From NCBI GenBank assembly GCA_946407065.1, contig CAMJMQ010000008.1, positions 1 to 64,000 of the forward strand: DNA of 64,000 nt, written 5' to 3'. Position 1 is the first letter of the stretch. Each line of letters begins with the position of its first letter. The translations under genes were made by a program, and so were the position numbers. Of the stretch, positions 62,604 through 64,000 are shown in pieces. The notes beneath the pieces were generated by a model. That model had not been told where the DNA came from. It made no database searches and worked only from the letters and a program-made list of their open reading frames with translations. The DNA is from an uncultured Clostridia bacterium. Lineage in GTDB: Bacteria; Bacillota; Clostridia; Oscillospirales; Acutalibacteraceae.

Positions 62604-63515
62604 ATGAAAGCAACTGTATGGCAAGAACTGCTCGCAGCACTGGATAGGGGAGAGAGCCCCGATCTGGTTCTGTCCGCGGAAAATCAGACTTATATCCGCA
62701 AATTCGCCAAGAGCGACCGACTGATCCTGCTGGGCTGTGGTCATGTGTCGATCGACGTCTACCGACTGGCTAAAACCATCGGCTTCGATGTCGTCGCAGT
62801 CGATGACAGACCCATCTTTGCGAATTATGAGCGTTTCCCCGACGCAGAGATCATCTGTGATGATTTTGTATCGGCAATTGAAAAGCTCCGTATCACGCAC
62901 AGGGATTATATCTGTGTGCTGACCCGCGGTCACTTGTGGGACGCGCAGTGCATCCGCGCGATCCTGTCGGGTGAAATGCCGTATTATCTGGGGCTGATCA
63001 GTTCGAAAAAACGTGCCGCCGGACTGCGGGACATCCTGATCGAAGAAGGGTTCGATCAGGAAGCGATCGACGCGATTCATGCCCCCATCGGTCTAAAGAT
63101 CGGCGCGATGACGACCGCTGAGATCGCGGTTTCCATCTGCGCGGAGCTGATACAGGAGCGGCACAAGCAATATGTCAAGCCGCGTGACAACGAGCTGGCA
63201 CAGACGAATGTTGACTTCGATTTATTGCGCTATCTCGCTTTATCCGACGAGCCCCGCGCACTGGTGACGGTGTTGTCGTCCACCGGCTCTACTCCCGTCA
63301 AAAGCGGCAGTATGATGGCGGTCAACGCCCTCGGTCATGTTGCCGGAACCGTCGGCGGCGGGTGCGGTGAGGCGGCGGCGATCAACAAGGCGCGCCGTAT
63401 GCTCGATAAGAGTGAACAGGCTGTTCTGCACATCGATATGAGCAACGAGGTCGCGGCGGATAACGACATGGTGTGCGGCGGAAGTATGACCGTGCTGATC
63501 GAAAATATCACCTGA
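62604..63515 (+). CDS. XdhC/CoxI-family protein (molybdenum hydroxylase maturation type)
   Basis: 303 aa. The N-terminal half is a Rossmann-like XdhC domain (RLILLGCGHVSIDVYRLAK near 39-57; TRGHLWDAQCIRAIL; GLISSKKRAAGLRDIL). The C-terminal part carries the XdhC/CoxI segment (TVLSSTGSTPVKSGSMMAV, GTVGGGCGEAAAI). This reversed order resembles proteins from selenium-dependent molybdenum hydroxylase loci. XdhC proteins bind molybdenum cofactor and deliver it sulfurated to xanthine-dehydrogenase-like enzymes. No hydroxylase gene is in the window. AGGAGCGGTGAT precedes the ATG. Confidence 0.87.
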   Translation: MKATVWQELLAALDRGESPDLVLSAENQTYIRKFAKSDRLILLGCGHVSIDVYRLAKTIGFDVVAVDDRPIFANYERFPDAEIICDDFVSAIEKLRITHRDYICVLTRGHLWDAQCIRAILSGEMPYYLGLISSKKRAAGLRDILIEEGFDQEAIDAIHAPIGLKIGAMTTAEIAVSICAELIQERHKQYVKPRDNELAQTNVDFDLLRYLALSDEPRALVTVLSSTGSTPVKSGSMMAVNALGHVAGTVGGGCGEAAAINKARRMLDKSEQAVLHIDMSNEVAADNDMVCGGSMTVLIENIT

Positions 63516-63539
63516 CCGCTTACGCCAAGCATGATTAGC

Positions 63540-63568
63540 TTGCTTTAAAGCGATAAACATGGTATAAT
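63540..63568 (+). promoter_or_regulatory. Promoter of metF
   Basis: TTGCTT (63540-63545), 17 bp, TATAAT (63563-63568). The transcript would begin near 63575 and contain the whole heptamer array in its leader. Confidence 0.7.
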
Positions 63569-63585
63569 AACAGTGAATAACAATT

Positions 63586-63681
63586 CACTAACCACTAACC
63601 ACTAACCACTAACCACTAACCACTAACCACTAACCACTAACCACTGACCACTAATCACTAATCACTAACCACTGACCACTA
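63586..63681. repeat. Array of 13 CACTRAY heptamers in the metF leader
   Basis: Eight perfect CACTAAC units (63586-63641) are followed by CACTGAC, CACTAAT, CACTAAT, CACTAAC, CACTGAC and a truncated CACTA. The array ends about 10 bp before the GGAG ribosome site. No internal dyad and no spacers, so not CRISPR. Confidence 0.92.
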
Positions 63682-63700
63682 TATACAAACGGAGTACAAT

Positions 63701-64000
63701 ATGAAAATCATCAATCTATTACATAACGACCGCTGTTCACTGTCCTTCGAGGTGTTTCCGCCGAAGGTCTCCTCATCCTTTGACGAGGTCAAGCCTGCCA
63801 TCGAGAAGATCGCACAGCTCAAACCATCCTTCATGAGCGTGACCTACGGTGCGGGCGGCGGCACGAGCAGCTATACCCTCGATATCGCAGAGGATATCCG
63901 CAATCGTTACGGCGTGCCGACGATGGCACATTTGACCTGTGTTTCCTCGACCAGAGAAACGGTCACACAGAAGATCAATGAGCTCAAAAAGGCGGGCATC
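63701..64000 (+). CDS. metF: 5,10-methylenetetrahydrofolate reductase (start of gene, cut by window end)
   Basis: The first 100 codons are present and open to the window edge. The segment has CSLSFEVFPPK (family SFEFFPPK), SVTYGAGGG and AHLTCVSSTRE, the conserved flavin/folate-site features of MetF. It supplies methyl-THF for methionine synthesis. ACGGAG lies 7 nt before the ATG. The rest lies outside the window. Confidence 0.92.
   Translation, partial: MKIINLLHNDRCSLSFEVFPPKVSSSFDEVKPAIEKIAQLKPSFMSVTYGAGGGTSSYTLDIAEDIRNRYGVPTMAHLTCVSSTRETVTQKINELKKAGI

Noticed and set aside
63586-63681. CRISPR array
   Set aside because: Repeats are 7 bp, directly abutting, with no spacers and no cas genes nearby.

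Overview
The window looks like a chromosomal segment of a sporulating, low-GC-lineage Clostridia bacterium, most likely a Ruminococcus-type member of the Oscillospiraceae. Three things support this. A spoIIGA-sigE pair, a YlmC/YmxH-type protein and a SleB-type hydrolase indicate a spore former. PolC and a second, DnaE-type replicative polymerase occur together. A secreted GH13 amylase carries both a dockerin and a C-terminal starch-binding module, an architecture known from the R. bromii amylosome. The species assignment is inference. Almost all of the DNA is ordinary core genome. There is no prophage, transposase or CRISPR array.

Layout. 0-2 kb: cytoplasmic type I pullulanase (minus strand). 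2.4-8.5 kb: nusB, a TsaD-like paralogue, xseA and dnaE as one overlapping operon. 8.6-11.5 kb: pfkA, a MORN-repeat protein and a small lipoprotein. 11.6-13.1 kb: spoIIGA-sigE (minus). 13.3-22.3 kb: a complete nine-gene V-type ATPase operon (F-I-K-E-C-G-A-B-D) whose c-ring protein keeps the Na+ ligands of Enterococcus NtpK. 22.4-23.9 kb: YmxH-like and SleB-like genes. 23.9-37.2 kb: the conserved rpsB-tsf, pyrH-frr-uppS-cdsA-dxr-rseP-ispG-polC cluster (translation, lipid carrier, isoprenoid, replication). 37.3-41.5 kb: AI-2E-type exporter and the dockerin amylase. 41.7-48.9 kb: a degenerate HPr-like protein, mtaB, a GHL10 glycosidase-like lipoprotein, rluA, and the queA-tgt-yajC-TIGR04086 cluster (minus). 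49-52 kb: asd-dapA-dapB (lysine/diaminopimelate). 52.1-53.5 kb: DUF3343 plus a cysteine-desulfurase-like enzyme behind a terminator-like leader. 53.6-57.2 kb: cdaA-ybbR and rodA. 57.4-60.2 kb: tsaE-tsaB-rpiB-upp-lipoprotein. 60.3-64 kb: a small Ala/Glu/Pro-rich protein, tRNA-Leu(CAA) with a tandem repeat behind it, a lipid kinase, an XdhC-family protein and the start of metF.

The most unusual part is the 0.8 kb behind tRNA-Leu. A 231-233 bp unit is repeated three times plus a partial copy. Each unit begins with the last 16 nt of the tRNA, carries an intrinsic-terminator hairpin and a second hairpin whose arms covary between copies, and ends with a sigma-A-type promoter (TTGATG, 17 bp, TATAAT or TTTAAT) firing into the next tRNA 3' fragment. 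It could make short RNAs bearing the tRNA-Leu acceptor end.

Other repeat families are scattered in intergenic DNA: heptamers of the CACTRAY type (13 in a row in the predicted metF leader, others after ntpG, asd and dapB and before ntpA) and short TGTCATTGCGA inverted-repeat elements. Many promoters here have a clean 17-bp spacer; the spoIIGA promoter instead has a long spacer, as at the known Spo0A-activated spoIIG promoter. All positions were read by eye; no similarity searches or folding programs were run.
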